Positions 1 through 12,616 are shown, numbered from the stretch's first letter. The stretch is 64,000 nucleotides of DNA from Heterodera schachtii (GCA_023374025.1 SIJG01000040.1:856871-920870); one strand, 5' to 3'. Numbers and translations: made by a program. The notes: generated from the letters alone by a model not told the origin.

Positions 1-1441
1 AAATGCACACTAAGGGAAATCGTTTCAGACGCACAAAATGAATTGTAATTTCACGTTTTCTTGGTGTGCAAATGCACGTAAAGGGAAATTGTTATAGACG
101 CACAAAAAGAATTGTAATTTCACGTTTTCTTGGTGTGCAAATGCACGTAAAGGGAAATTGTTATAGACGCACAAAAAGAATTGTAATTTCACGTTTTCTT
201 GGTGTGCAAATGCACACTAAGGGAAATTGTTATAGACGCACAAAAAGAATTGTAATTTCACGTTTTCTTGGTGTGCAAATGCACGTAAAGGGAAATTGTT
301 ATAGACGCACAAAAAGAATTGTAATTTCACGTTTTCTTGGTGTGCAAATGCACGTAAAGGGAAATTGTTATAGACGCACAAAAAGAATTGTAATTTCACG
401 TTTTCTTGGTGTGCAAATGCACGTAAAGGGAAATTGTTATAGACGCATAAAAAGAATTGTAATTTCACGTTTTCTTGGTGTGCAAATGCACGTAAAGGGA
501 AATTGTTATAGACGCACAAAAAGAATTGTAATTTCACGTTTTCTTGGTGTGCAAATGCACGTAAAGGGAAATTGTTATAGACGCATAAAAAGAATTGTAT
601 TTTACGTTTTTAGTGTGCAAATGTATGTAAAAGGGAAATCGTTTTCAACTCAAATAATGAATTGTAATTTCACGTTCTTGAAAAGTGAAACCGTTTTAGA
701 AGCACAAATGAATTGTAATTTCACGATTTTTGAGGTACAAAAACCCAGAAAATCAATTGTAATTTCACATATTTGGAGTACAAGTGCACATAAAGGGAAA
801 ATGTTATAAACGCATAAATGACATTGTAATTCACGTTTTTAGTGTACAAATGGACGCTAAGGGAAATCGTTTCAGACGCACAAAATGAATTATAATTTCA
901 CGATTTTTGGTGTACACAAACTCGAAAAATTAATTGTAATTCACGTTTTCTTAGTGTGCAAATGCACGTAAAGGGAAATTGTTATAGACGCATAAATGAC
1001 ATGTAATTCACGTTTTTAGTGTGCAAATGCACGTAAAAGGGAAATCGTTTTCAACTCAAATAATGAATTGTAATTTCACGTTTGCTTCGTGTGCAAGTGC
1101 ACGTAAGAGTGAAACCGTCTTAGACCCATAAAATGAATTGTAATTTCACGTTTTCCTTGGTGTAAAAACCGAAAATGTACGTAAAGGCAATTGTTTTAGA
1201 CGCATAAATGACATTGTAATTTCACGATTTTTGGTGTACAAAGACAAAAAAATAATAATAATTGCAATTTCAGATTTTGCTATAAAGCGTATGAAAAGTG
1301 AAAAAACTTGGTTTACGTGTGCATGCAAATGTGAAATGGTTTTAGACCAAAAAACGAATTGTATTTTCATATTTTTATGTACATGTGCAGTTCACGTAAA
1401 AATGAAATAGTTTTAGACATAAAAAATGAATTGTAATTTCA
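1..1441. repeat. 69-bp tandem satellite, degenerating rightwards
   Basis: A unit of about 69 bp containing GTGTGCAAATGCACGTAAAG and TGTAATTTCACGTTTTC is repeated in near-identical head-to-tail copies from the window edge to about 600. Copies diverge and vary in length out to about 1441. Because 69 is divisible by three, both strands stay open across the array (a 247-codon frame on plus, 106 on minus). These frames encode only a 23-residue periodicity and are judged artefacts. The array is cut by the left window edge, so its full length is unknown. Confidence 0.95.
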
Positions 1442-1798
1442 CCTAACCCTAAAAAGACAATGTGTTGATGACAAATGGCATTTTGTAAAATAAACACTAA
1501 TTGATTTCCATTCGCCGAATTCAAGTTTTATCCATCCATAACAAAATGTATAATAAGTCACATAAAAAAATGAAATGACACGACAATTATTATAGGTAAT
1601 ATAGTCATCATTATCATCATCAACAAATGATAGACAATCAAAATAATTAAATATTAAATGTAATATATAAGTCACATGAACGCGATGACAACCACACAAT
1701 AACATATTATTGTTTTGTAATATTTAACGGCACAACACAAAAAATAATGACGGGACGCGGTGGTCGCCATTCATTCATTTGTCCGCTTGTCCTCTCCC

Positions 1799-4700
1799 CT
1801 AGGCGCGTTTTTTGCCACGCAAACGGTCCATCTCCACCTGCACTTCCTCCAACGTTTTGTTCTTTGTCTCCGGCAAAAATTTGAATGCAAACAGGATGAA
1901 CAGAATCAGCAGCAGGGTGAAGAGGAAGAACACATTCTTTCCCAAAATACCCTGCAAAAAAAAGAAGAAATAATTAAAGGGGCACAAAAAACTGCAACAA
2001 TCAATCAATATCATGGAAACTGAGGGGGGAGGGGTACTGTAACTGGGCTTCTGTCTGTGAAACTGAGGGGGGTACTGTAACTGGGTTTCTGTCTGTATCT
2101 CTTTTATTCTGAGCTAATAATCATTTTTTTGAGGCGGGTTGAGAAATCTCAGTATGTTGCTGATCAATTAAGAATTTTTGTTACGGGGGCATCCAAACCT
2201 GACCCATGAAAAATTCAGATTAAAAATCGACATTATTGCACCGAAAAAAATCGTTACGTTTAAAAACTGGTTGCTTCAACATGAAATTTGCTTAAAACTT
2301 CCATATTTTCTGTGTGAAAAGAATGAACCCACGTTGAGGAAAGGGAAGAGGACGACAACAAGCATGTTAGTGCTCCAGTTGGTCAACACAGCAAGAGAAT
2401 TGGCATTGCCACGGGCATTGGACGGGAACAACTCACTGACGTAAAACCATGGAATAGAGCCTGTAAAAATCAAAATTAAACAATTATGTAGAGATTGATT
2501 TGAAACTCTTTTTTTGGGTATTGGGAGTGTTGAATTTTTCGATAAAATTAAAAATTCTAAAAATGAAAAAAAAATCAGTTGGCTACAGGCACGTAACCAG
2601 GGGGGATCGGGGGGGAGGGACAAAAAATGTCTGTAAAAATTTTTTTTTTTAATAAGTCAACCCAAACACCTGGTCCTGTTGCAAATGCAATGACGAACAG
2701 CTGGACAAACAGGATGGACATGTACGAAAACCATTTCATATTGTCCATCTACAACAACAACAACAACAATAATATAAAAGTTAAATTTTGGGAATTTCCA
2801 AATTCCCAAAAAAAAAATTTAAAAAAATGAAAAATTTAACAAAATTTTTTTATTTAAATTTTAAGTCACTAAAAAATGTTTTTTTTTTTTGAAAAATTTC
2901 TGTTTGATAAGTTTTATGCGAGGTAGGGAGGGGTGGGAACGTTCCGCCCACCACGACAACAACACACCTCGGAAATGTGCATTGAAGCGGCAAGCAGTGC
3001 GGTGGTCACACACGTCCCAAGCAAACCAATCAAATGCAACGTACGACGACCACTGCGTTCAACCTGAATACAGTACAAAAAAATTCAAAACATAATTATA
3101 GCAATTAAAGAAAAAAAATTGGAATATGTTAAAAGCAAATTCCAAAAAAAAAAAATTCTTAGAAAAATTTATAAGGAGATTCAGGAAAAAAAAAATCGAA
3201 AAGTTTTTCTAGAGTAATTCAAATGTTATGATGAATTACTCCGTTTTTTGAAAATTTTTTATACAAAAAATTTGGCGGCGAAATAATTAATTAATAATCA
3301 GTCGAGCGGTTAGTAAATAAAAATCGTTTTTTTTTGCTTGTATTTTCTATGTGTTTGCGCTTACCATGTAGACCGAAACGACTGTCATCGAAACATTGAC
3401 AGCGCCCATGATGCAAGTAGCGATGTTCTGCCCTGAATAGGAAAAAAATTTTTTTTTTTTTTTAGAATTTGATTAATTGCTCCAAATTAACTCTAATAGC
3501 TTATGAAAAGGGGGTACCTCACCTCCCCCAGACGCGTCCGCCACCGAAATTTTTAAAAATACACAAAATTGCCAATTTTTGATGAAAACGGAGTGGAGCA
3601 GATTTTTGAAAAGGAAAATGTTTCCTAGAATTTCTTTTTTAATACAATAATTACCCAGCTTTTGTTTTTTTAAACAAAAACTTACACATTTTGTCCAATC
3701 CGGCGCTTTTGAAGATGTCCTTGAATAAAACATCACTGTAAAATTGGAGGGAAATGAGACACATAATTAAAAAAAAAAATTTTTTTTGAATTTTCTTTTT
3801 TTTAACTGAAGTAAGGAAGAATCGGAATTGGTCAAATCACATGATGTAGAGATTAGTGATCAAAAACAGGATTTGCGCTAAAAAATGTGAAATTTTAGCC
3901 ATTTAGGGTCCGATTTTCACACTTCTATAGCCACATAGATATTTGGAAATTAAGAATTTTCATATTTCACTCCCCCCCCCCTCAAGATTTTTTTTTTTGC
4001 TTATGGGATAAAATTTTGTTTGTACCTGCGTTGATGCCGCTCAACTGTTGGGACACCATCATGAACATTGCCAACACGAGGGGCCACACCAACGGGGCAC
4101 GGAACATGTTACCCCAACGCACCAACGGCTGAGAATGAATTGCAATCGACTCTGCGTCCATCTGCTCCATCTCTCCACGCACCTGGGTGAGTGGTTTAAA
4201 ATTAGTAATTAACAAAAAATTTTTGAAAATTTTTTAGCGATTTTTAAAATAAAAAATTCATCAATTTTAATAGAAGGATTAGAGCCAGGGAACCTGGATC
4301 TCGGTACCGAGTCGAAAGACTTTTCTTTAACTCAAAAAATTCTCAAGTTAAAACGACCGATTTTGAAAATTGCGATTGGCACCCCGCCGTTGGCAAAAAA
4401 TAATAATAATTTCCCTTTAACATTTTCAGAGTTTTAGTGCAAAAATCTCGACACGCTCGGTTCCGAAAAATCTCAGGGTTTTAATATATTGGTGCAAAAT
4501 AAATAACACACGACACCGCCCTACATACATCGTCGTCTCCCCTGAGCTTCTTCAAGTCATTCTCCGCCTCCTCCTTCAGTCCCTGCACAATCAGATTGTA
4601 TTTTGGCGACTCAGGACAGAATGGAAGGGTGCACAATTGGGCGATCACGGGCACCTGCAAAAATTTGGAATTAATTTTAAATTTAAAAAAATTGGCCGAT

Positions 4701-6866
4701 TCCATGGCAAAAAAAATTTTTTTTTTTTAATTTAACAATTTTACAAGAAGTATTGGAAAAAGCTATAAAAGAATTTTTGAAAAGGAAACTGAAAAATTTC
4801 TAGCGTTTTTCGAAATTTTCTGATGAATTAAGCATAAAAATTTTTTACACATTTTTTTTTTGAAATTTCTTATAAAAAAATTTTTGAAAAAATTGGCGGC
4901 GAACTTTTGTCCTGTTCCAATTCAAACATTAATTAATAAATTTCATAAAAAAAAATCTTACGAATGTAAAAGCGAAGATGTAATTCCATTTGTCGGCATC
5001 GCCCAAAACACCAGGAAGTCCAATGAGTTGGGAGCACAAAATTGCGATGGTAACAAACAGTTGCGGAAATGAGCCGAGGGAACCGCGCAAGTTGGCCGGC
5101 GAAAGTTCCATCAAGTACATTGGAGCCAAGCCACTGTTCAACCCTGGGAAACAAAATGAAAGTATTTACGCGTTTTATATAACCGCAAAACTGGACACTT
5201 AATGGTAATGGTAGTTCGTACAATTGGCAATGCCAAAAACCCAAATCTTGTAGAGGGGGGGGGGGGGGGGGGGGGGTCAACCGAAATTTTTGAGGAGTCC
5301 GAATTTTTTTTTTCCAAATCTTTTTTGCGGCGCGCTGCTTTTTTCAAAAAAAAAGGTGGTGGGTTCCCCTGGCGATGCCATGCAAAAAAAAAAATTTTTT
5401 TTTTTTTTGAAATAAATGTGCCATAAAACCAACCAGAATTAATTCCGATGATGAAACGTCCAAGGTACAAAAGGAAATAGTAGGTGCCGGGCATTTTTGA
5501 AAAAATCAACAGCACCGCTGCAATGGCCGCCACAAAATTGTTGAAGAGAAGCGGCTTACGACGCCCAAATTTGTCCGAAACAGTGCCCACCGAAACGCCA
5601 CCAATCATTCCGCCAAGCGTAAAACAACCGGCGACTGCGCCCCTGGCAAAATGATGAAAAATTAGATAAATCAAATCCATGGGATTTCCGGGGAGTCGGC
5701 CGAAATCACAAATTTGGCCACCGTTTTGACCAATTTCCGCAGATGTATGTCCCCAAACAACGAACTTGAGAGCAAAAAAAAAAAAAAAAATTTTTGTCTA
5801 TAATTTATCTGCAAAATGTTTCGTTCATTATAGTTTTTAAATGTTTTTAATTTAGTTTCATTGCGTTTTTGGATGGTTTTAGAAGCCAAGTCGAATTCCA
5901 AAATTTTTCTTGAAAATTTCTTAAAATTTTTTTTTTTAGGAGGGGTATAGACAAGCTGCTTACGACATACCGACACAAATTTAATGAGAACCAAATTTGG
6001 GGGGAATCCAACCCTTACATCAAGAGTTTCGATGTTGACAACTCGATTGGTTCACCGGGTCTCCCGGTTAAGTTGGCATGCGTTTCGTTGAGCCATTTTT
6101 GAATGTGATCACCTGAAATATTTGGGAATTTTTTTTCCGATTTTTTTGTTTGTTTATGAATTTCTTTTTACCCGGAATGTTGGTAGCGCCGATGTGGAAG
6201 CCAAACTGGAAAGAGCTGCCAAAGACGATGGACAACGTGGCGAAAATCAACGATTTGGTGTAGCGACCATCCTGAAAAATGTTGCATTTTTAGAAAGTTA
6301 TGAGCAACATTTGTAATATGAACTTTGGGGGGGGGGGGGGTGGGAGGGGTATGAATTGGAAACCTCTTAAATTTCGGAATTCCTGACACAAATTCGGACC
6401 AAAAACCTAAAAAAAAAAAAATTTTTTTTTTGGACTCCGTTGCGCCAATTTTGAAACCACTCAAAAAGTGTCCAACTCAACCATGAATGAACTCTGTACC
6501 ATCCAAATTTGGCAAAAAATGGGAATGGAAAGGAAACAATCCTGTGAAAAGCAGAAAACGCAATTTCGAAAATTTTTTTTCATCCCATTTTAGGGCACCG
6601 AAATGACGGGGAGGGGGGAAGGGGGGAATGGGTCAACGACTGTGCCATCCTTTCGTCCGTGGTTTTCGTGCCGAGATGGCTGTCGATTATGCCAAAAACA
6701 AGGATTGTTGCTTGCCAACACGTGCCTTGATCGGTGGCGGCACCCGTTTGGATCCATCCGGCTCGGTGGTGGTCTCCACAAGGCCCTCCTTTGCTTTGCT
6801 GATCAACTTCTCACGCTGTTCCTGGTCCCGCGTGGACACCACTTTGTCCAAATTGGTTTCAGCCAT
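1799..6866 (-). CDS. fgt-1: FGT-1-like facilitative glucose transporter, 13 exons, with an apparent 1-nt frameshift
   Basis: Major facilitator sugar porter, expected to carry glucose across the plasma membrane by facilitated diffusion. Exons (5'->3'): 6866-about 6720, 6271-6172, 6112-6019, 5642-5434, 5143-4962, 4654-4529, 4182-4026, 3735-3686, 3432-3365, 3063-2968, 2748-2670, 2460-2333, 1951-1799; about 530 residues. Visible family motifs: FQFGFHIG (helix 1), GGMIGG then DKFGRRKP (loop 2-3), LSPANLRG, PFCPESPKY (loop 6-7), QQLSGIN (helix 7), RSGRRTLH, ATGPGSIPWFYVSELF (helix 10 region) and FLPETKNKT (C-terminal loop). Order and spacing match C. elegans FGT-1 as I recall it. All internal splice phases agree except at the 50-nt exon 3735-3686. 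There VMFYS and FKSAGLDKM lie in different frames, so one base is missing relative to expectation. The exon 1 donor is uncertain: GT at 6719, or a GC donor near 6692. Start ATG 6866 gives MAETNLDKV; no signal peptide is expected. Confidence 0.9.
3686..3735 (-). other. Frameshifted exon of the glucose transporter
   Basis: Flanking phases (1 in, 1 out) require a length divisible by three, but the exon is 50 nt. The helix 7 motif VMFYS is read in the upstream frame. The following IFKSAGLDKM, also expected from the family, is read in the downstream frame. The shift falls at the short A run in TCAAGGACATC. It is either a consensus or homopolymer error, or a real inactivating deletion. Confidence 0.75.
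5643..6018 (-). other. Intron of the glucose transporter carrying an exon-like open stretch
   Basis: The stretch 5780-5690 is open in one frame and preceded by a good acceptor. Splicing 6019 directly to 5642 restores phase (AT|G) and gives SKLLMGAVAGCFTLGGMIGG, matching the family without insertion. It is therefore treated as intron sequence. Confidence 0.6.
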
Positions 6867-8684
6867 TGCACCGTAATTGATGTTTGTGCTGTTGCTGTTT
6901 CGTTGGGTCGTAAAAAATTTGTCGTCAGAGTGAATTGGTTGTTTTTGGATGGTTTTTGCTGGAAAAAAACAACAAATTATTAGCAAAATTTGGGGGAGAA
7001 TGTAAATGTGAAAATGTAACAAATATAGCCCGGGTCAATAGCAACTCGTCCACTGTTGTACACAAAGGCAAGTCGTACAAAAGCGCCAACTCATTTTTTC
7101 AAAAAAAAAAAACGCCAAGCCTAGGCCTAGCCTAAAGCATAGGCCTAAGCCTAGGCCCAACCTAAGCAATTGTACGAATTCCCTTTGTACAATAGTGTAT
7201 GAGTTGTCATGACACCGGAGTAGTCCACGGGAATGCAACAAATCTAATTGCTTTTAATGAGTGTGGGGGGCGGGAGAGGGTGGGAGGAGAGTGATAAATT
7301 ATTTGACGATTTGCGATTTGCACACAATGTTTGGTGGGGTTGGTGGGTCAACAAATGCTCCCCCTTCTTGTTGATAGGAAGACACAAAACCGAAAGCTGT
7401 TGGGGGCTGGCTGATAAGTGATGATAACAAAAATCAAAGTGCGGAAAAATTGCTAGCATTTTTTGGGGGGTTTTTTTTCAATTTTTTTGGTTGGGTTACA
7501 CTTTATGTATGCTGATGCACATTATTGAGTTCTTCTTTCTGTGTTTGTCATTGAAATGGGACGAGAATTTCTGCCGCTGAAAACGAGCTCTCCTCCCTCG
7601 TATGATTCTCTTTTTCGCTAGACCCCAAAAAGTGGGGGTCCAAAAAATGAAACCTTCAATTATCTTCAAGTAAAAATTTTTTGTATGAAGTTTAAAAGAA
7701 AAACGGGTAGAAGAAGAGAGGGCTAACAAAAACAAGAATTTTTGGGGGTTTACAGGTATTCTCCCATTAGAAAAACATACTGGGGTAGGTTATAGAGAAA
7801 GAATTTTAAAAAAAAAAAAAAACAACGAAATTTTCCATTTATCAACTTATTAGGACAAGTGAATTCACACTGAGCTTTCCTCCGCACTTTTTGACGATGT
7901 GAAAATGAGATCAGCGGAAAAGAGCGGAGGATAAAGTTAAGGGAAACAACAAACAATCCATCAGTGGATGAAATAACGGGAGCAAAGTTTGTTGATCAGA
8001 AAACAGAAAAATAAAGAAAATCCCAACACGTGACTCCACCATCTTATGATGATGATGAGGGGATAAGGGGATAAAGCAATGTGAGCGGATGGAATGATGG
8101 ATGAGAAAAAGGACGGCAATGTGACAGGATAAAGTGATTTACACAAGCAATAGGATAAAGAGGCTCTACTGCAGTTTACGCGTCCAACCAATGATCATCC
8201 TCAGTTTCTTGGGCCATAACCTTTCTCTTACTTGGTCAGAACTTACAAGCTTGGTATCAAACGAAAGCTTAAGGTCTCAGGAATTTAGAAATGCAAGAAA
8301 AGAACAAATCCTGACATTAAGAAAAAAATTACATGAGAAAATACGAAATTCAGCATTTTCTAATATATTCAGGATAATTTTTTGTATTTATGTTGTTTGT
8401 AGCTCAGAATTAAGTTTTATAAAACATTCTATAAAGTTTAAGCTTTCAATTGGTAGCTAGAATGTAAATTTTTACCAAGGAAGAAAAAAGTTATGGCCTT
8501 AGAAAAGGAGGATTTGTAGCAACAAAAAAATGGAAAAAAATGTTGAAAATGATCATTTTAGCGATTTTTCTTTGTTTATATACACATTTTTGATTGCTAT
8601 TTTGCGCAACATTTTTTGGTCAATTTTTCAGAAAATTTGTTTGTCATGCACTATTTCGCTGTATTCTTTTTATCTTTGTAACCG
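6867..8684. other. Intergenic region upstream of the glucose transporter
   Basis: It holds the presumed 5' UTR and promoter of the minus-strand transporter, the inverted repeat at 7042-7206, and AT-rich sequence. Open frames here (for example 8134-8460, plus) have no start context, splice signals or recognisable motifs, and are not called. Confidence 0.5.
7042..7206. repeat. Foldback element with AGGCCTA core
   Basis: Arms at about 7042-7080 and 7169-7206 are imperfect reverse complements: CAACTCGTCCACTGTTGTAC on the left, GTACAATAGTGTATGAGTTG on the right. Between them lies a run of AAGCCTAGGCCTAGCC-type palindromes (7107-7165). The structure would form a long cruciform or hairpin. A small non-autonomous foldback transposon is plausible; no target-site duplication was resolved. 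Confidence 0.6.
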
Positions 8685-8687
8685 TTC

Positions 8688-8905
8688 ATGCTCGAGAAAG
8701 AGAAATAGTGCGAGACAGACAATCTCGAGAAAGAGAAATAGTGAGTGACAGACAATCTCGAGAAAGAGAAATAGTGCGAGACAGACAATCTCGAGAAAGA
8801 GAAATAGTGCGACAGACAATCTCGAGAAAGAGAAAAAGTGCGAGACAGACATGGTCGGAGAAATAGTGCGTAACAGACAATTCAAGAGAAAGAAATAGTG
8901 CGTAA
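8688..8905. repeat. 33-bp tandem repeat
   Basis: About six copies of a unit built on TCTCGAGAAAGAGAAATAG followed by TGCGAGACAGACAA. The period is 33 bp, so open frames run through it on both strands. Those frames are repeat artefacts. Confidence 0.85.
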
Positions 8906-9647
8906 CGTGCTTATTTGTAAAAATTAGCCATAATTTACAGGAAAAAAACGCAACAAAACTCAAAAATGGGTCGAGGATTATTTTTGTCATATCAGCAAAC
9001 TCATTAAACAATAATCGGCCTTCAATAGTAAAATATGTGTGTTTAAGAAACAAAAATTTAAAGGCGATTAAACACAAAAATTTTGGTGATTTTTTTTTAA
9101 TTTTAGCCAAAAAAATGTGGGATGTCGCCGTTTTTTGCGGAGACAATTCACAAAAACCTGTAAATTCTCATTTTGAAAAAAAAAATATTCACCAGGATTC
9201 CCAATTGTGAGTTTAACCTTATTTTGTAGTTTGTTGAGAGGCCATTTTTTGCGATTGTCCAATGCCTTTTTATGGTTTTTTGAAAAAATTTTCCCATAAT
9301 GGTATTTTCAAAAAAAAAAAAAAATTTATAGCTAATTTTATTATATTTAGCAAAAAAAAAAAAAAAAAAAAATCCCCGCTGAATCACCCACCAATTCCTT
9401 TCACACCTTAATAAATTAGGCTTTTTCTTGCCGCCAAATGAAAAACATTACCCCATTTTTATAGTTCGCGATTTTTATTTTTTGTTCTAAATAGGGAACG
9501 GATTTTTAGGTTTTACTTCTTTTTTTCTGCGCCTTTTAATTAATGAGAAAAGAACGAAAACACATTTTTGTGCGAATCGTTTTAACGTCCCCCTATTGGT
9601 CCTTGAGAATCCCTATTTTTTTTTTGCACTTTTTGGCATTTCGCTCC

Positions 9648-9900
9648 GGTAATAGTACCGATGGTAGCCCCCCTTTTTCGAAAAACAAAATTTTTGAAAT
9701 TTTTTTCGAGAGAAGATTATATTAGGGGTTTTAAGGGTCGGAGAATCCGAATCTGACAGTAATTTCGACCTATGTCGAACCCCGAACCCGAATTCGAACA
9801 AAAAATCGAAAATTTAGATTTTCGAATTTCGCATTTTTGGTCTAAAAATGGTTTAAGTGATTTTTTTCGAAAAAGGGGGGCTACCATCGGTACTATTACC
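9648..9900. mobile_element. hAT-like MITE, 253 bp
   Basis: Terminal inverted repeats of about 31 bp: the left end begins GGTAATAGTACCGATGGTAG, the right end closes CTACCATCGGTACTATTACC. The element is flanked by a perfect 8-bp direct repeat TTCGCTCC (9640-9647 and 9901-9908), the duplication size of hAT transposases. There is no coding capacity. A related internal sequence (GGGTTTAAGGGTCG-like, then CCCGAATTCGAAC) recurs at about 61850-61990 in an intron of the Srt gene. Confidence 0.85.
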
Positions 9901-9908
9901 TTCGCTCC

Positions 9909-10370
9909 TATTTCGGCATTTTGAAAAATTTCTTACCAAAATGCAATAAAAAAAAAAATGCACCCATAAGGACCGCGACCCCTTGAAAATTTCTCAAAAA
10001 ATTTGAAAAAGTAACAAATATTTCAAGATTTTTGGACAAACAACAATATAACTCACAAAATTTTAAATTTTTCAAACAAAAACTAAGCAAAATGATAGTA
10101 TGTAAATGAATGGCGGTGTTTGGGGTACAAAAATTTGAAAATTTGGTTGGCAAATGAGGGAGAGAACACTCCGCCGTCGTTTCTGTTGTTTGATATTTGT
10201 CTGGTGAAGTGGGAATTTGGGAAAATATCCTTTCTTTCTTTCTCCGCCCCCGCGCCACAGCGCCCACAATAATTTGATTTAGGGGCCATGTGGCGAAATG
10301 ACATCGTCAGCAGAAGAGCAGCAAAAGGAACAGCGCAGCAAAATCAATCAATTTAGCAGAGAGAGAGAGT
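9909..10370. other. Intergenic, no gene seen
   Basis: AT-rich sequence with poly-A and poly-T runs. Overlapping minus-strand frames at 9908-10304 lack splice sites, motifs and consistent coding composition. Confidence 0.5.
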
Positions 10371-11000
10371 AAAACAATTAATTTTGTATGGGGAGCCAGA
10401 GAAGGGTGAAAAGAGCGCCGAAGAATGAGAGAGCGGCAGCAGGAAAGCACATTAGTGTAGATAAATTGTGGGTAATGAGAATGAGAGTAGTAAAAGACTG
10501 TGTGAGCAGAGCGCGAGAGACACTAAAGAAAGGCGAAAAGAGCGCCGAAGAATGAGAGAGCGGCAATGGAAGCGCATTAAAAAGAGAGTAGGCATGTGTG
10601 GGTAATGAGAAGGAGAGAAAGAAAGATTATGTGTGAGCAGAACGTGAGAGATACTTAAGAGAAAAGGCGAAGAGAGCGCCGAAGAATGAGAGAGCGACAG
10701 GGAAGCACATTAGTGTAGGTTAATTGTGGGTAATGAGAAGGAGCGAAAGAAAGATTGTGTGTGTGTGAGCAGAACACGAGAGAAATCTTTTGTGGGCAGA
10801 GAGAGCGGAAAGAGAGAGAAGCTAAAGAAAAAAGGCGGTAAGAGAGTGGACAAAGAAAGGCGCCAACTCCAGTGGTGAGAGATGAAGCAGAGAAAAAAAA
10901 AGAAAGGAAATAGTAAGGAAGAATAAAAGATAGGATAAGGAAGGCAAAAGAGAAATTAAAAGGGAAAAGAAATAGAGAAAAAAGAGTTCATTAAAAAATG
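10371..11000. repeat. Purine-rich tandem repeat, about 130-bp period
   Basis: The phrase GCGCCGAAGAATGAGAGAGC recurs at about 10417, 10541 and 10675, each followed by related AGCACATTAGTGTAG and GGGTAATGAGAAGGAG segments. The plus strand is strongly A/G-biased throughout. No gene is seen. Confidence 0.75.
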
Positions 11001-11900
11001 ATGATGGACAAGGCAGTCAAGCATTAATTAAATATTAATTAGTGTTTTGAGCAAATGTTGCCTTTTTTGCAGTAAATTGCAAAATATTAAAATTTTTGAT
11101 ACTTCCAAATTAAAAAAAAAATTGCTTTTTTTCTTTCAATTTGGAAAATCACCGAAAAATTTTTACATAAATTTTTAAGTATTGAAAATAAGAAAATTTT
11201 TCAAATTTTGCTGGACGCTTATAGAAAAAATGACGTAGAATGGTTCTAAAAAGACGCGAAAGCTGAAACGGATCTGTTTACGGGATTTGGATTAAAAATA
11301 TATTTTGCCGAAAAACGGGTAAAGAGGATCAATTACTGAAGTTCATACATCAATTAACACATAACCAACCACCCACTTGTTGATTAGGCATCAGGCCGCG
11401 TGATCATAAACGGAATGGAAGAAATGAATAATATGGCACAATTGTCGATATGTGAATATGTGTGCAAATTTTAAATGCCAATATCTATAAGAAAAGGAGA
11501 GTTTTTATGTTTAAAATTATAATCTTATTTTAATTATTAATTACTTAGGAGCAGACAAAAAAAATTTAATTGAAAATTGGATAAATATATTTTTTTAATC
11601 TATTATTTGACTTGGAGCCAGATTTTAGACAAAATCCAGCAAAATCCAGCTTGTAGAAAAATACTCTAATACCTATGTATATAAATAGTTAACAACTATA
11701 ATTTTTACTAGTATTCATAAGAAAATTTAAAGATACACAAATATCAATGGTGAATCCCGAATCTATATTTTTTGCGTATTTGCCTTCGCTTTTTTGTACA
11801 AGAATGGATTTTTTTTAATTTTGCGAGTTAATATGGTGCTGGGACGTTAGTCAAAAACCATTAAAATGGGCGTTAGTCAAAAAAAAATCAAATGGAAAAT
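11001..11900. other. Intergenic AT-rich sequence, nothing recognised
   Basis: No open frame with splice context, no repeat with clear ends and no RNA gene was recognised here. Confidence 0.5.
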
Positions 11901-11904
11901 TTGG

Positions 11905-12616
11905 TGTGTGGACATTTCGCCAACTGGACATCTCGCCAACTGACACTTCGCCAACTGACATCTCGCCAACTAAGCCAAATTCAGACGTTTCGCCAACTCA
12001 CCCAAAAAATGACATTTTGCCAACTAAGCCAAATTCGGACGTTTCGCCAACTAAGCTAAATTCGGACGTTTCGCCAACTGACATTTCGCCAACTAAACTA
12101 AAATAAATTTTTTAGTCATATATTGATTTAATGATAATAAAAATTATATAAATGGGTATATGCTTCAGAGCAGTGAATTTTCTATTTCTTCGGTTAGAGA
12201 ATCAGAATCCTGTGTACATTCCATGTCAGAATAGAACCGGATGAATGTTTTTTTTTGCCGGGCACGATGATACGTAGGGATTCTGATTCTCTAATCAAAG
12301 AAATACAGTCACTGCGATGAATTGATAAGTGATATGATAAGCAGAAAAATCACTGAGAGCCCTGGTTTTCATAGGTACACATTTGTATTAAATTATATTA
12401 CTATTCTAGTGCAGAATTTTTTTTTAGAGTAGTTGGCAAAATTAGTTGGCGAAACATTCAATTTTGGGTGAGTTGGCGAAACGTCCGAATTCGGCTTACT
12501 TGGCGAGATATCCAGTTGGCGAAATGTCAGTTGGCGAGATGACTAGTTGGCGAAATGTCAGTTGGCGAAATGTCATTATTATGGTTAGTTGGCGAAACGT
12601 CCGAACTTCGCCCCCA
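11905..12616. mobile_element. Foldback element with internally repetitive arms
   Basis: The left arm (11905-12110) is built of short variable repeats of the type GACATTTCGCCAACT. The right arm (12428-12616) carries the complement, AGTTGGCGAAATGTC. A second nested inverted repeat lies near the centre: GGTTAGAGAATCAGAATCC at about 12195 against GGATTCTGATTCTCTAATC at about 12280. Nested inverted arms made of sub-repeats are the hallmark of FB/Galileo-type foldback transposons. No transposase is present. Confidence 0.75.

Noticed and set aside
66..809. Long plus-strand frame (247 codons) in the 69-bp satellite
   Set aside because: The repeat unit is a multiple of three, so any stop-free frame persists. 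There is no start context, splice signal or conserved protein, and the opposite strand is open too.
5690..5780. Possible extra exon of the glucose transporter (LFGDIHLRKLVKTV)
   Set aside because: No donor gives a consistent phase, and joining 6019 to 5642 directly restores the family sequence.
8134..8460. 108-codon plus-strand frame
   Set aside because: No recognisable motif or splice context. Short inverted motifs (GGCCATAACCTTTCTC and its partner near 8493) suggest repeat-derived sequence.
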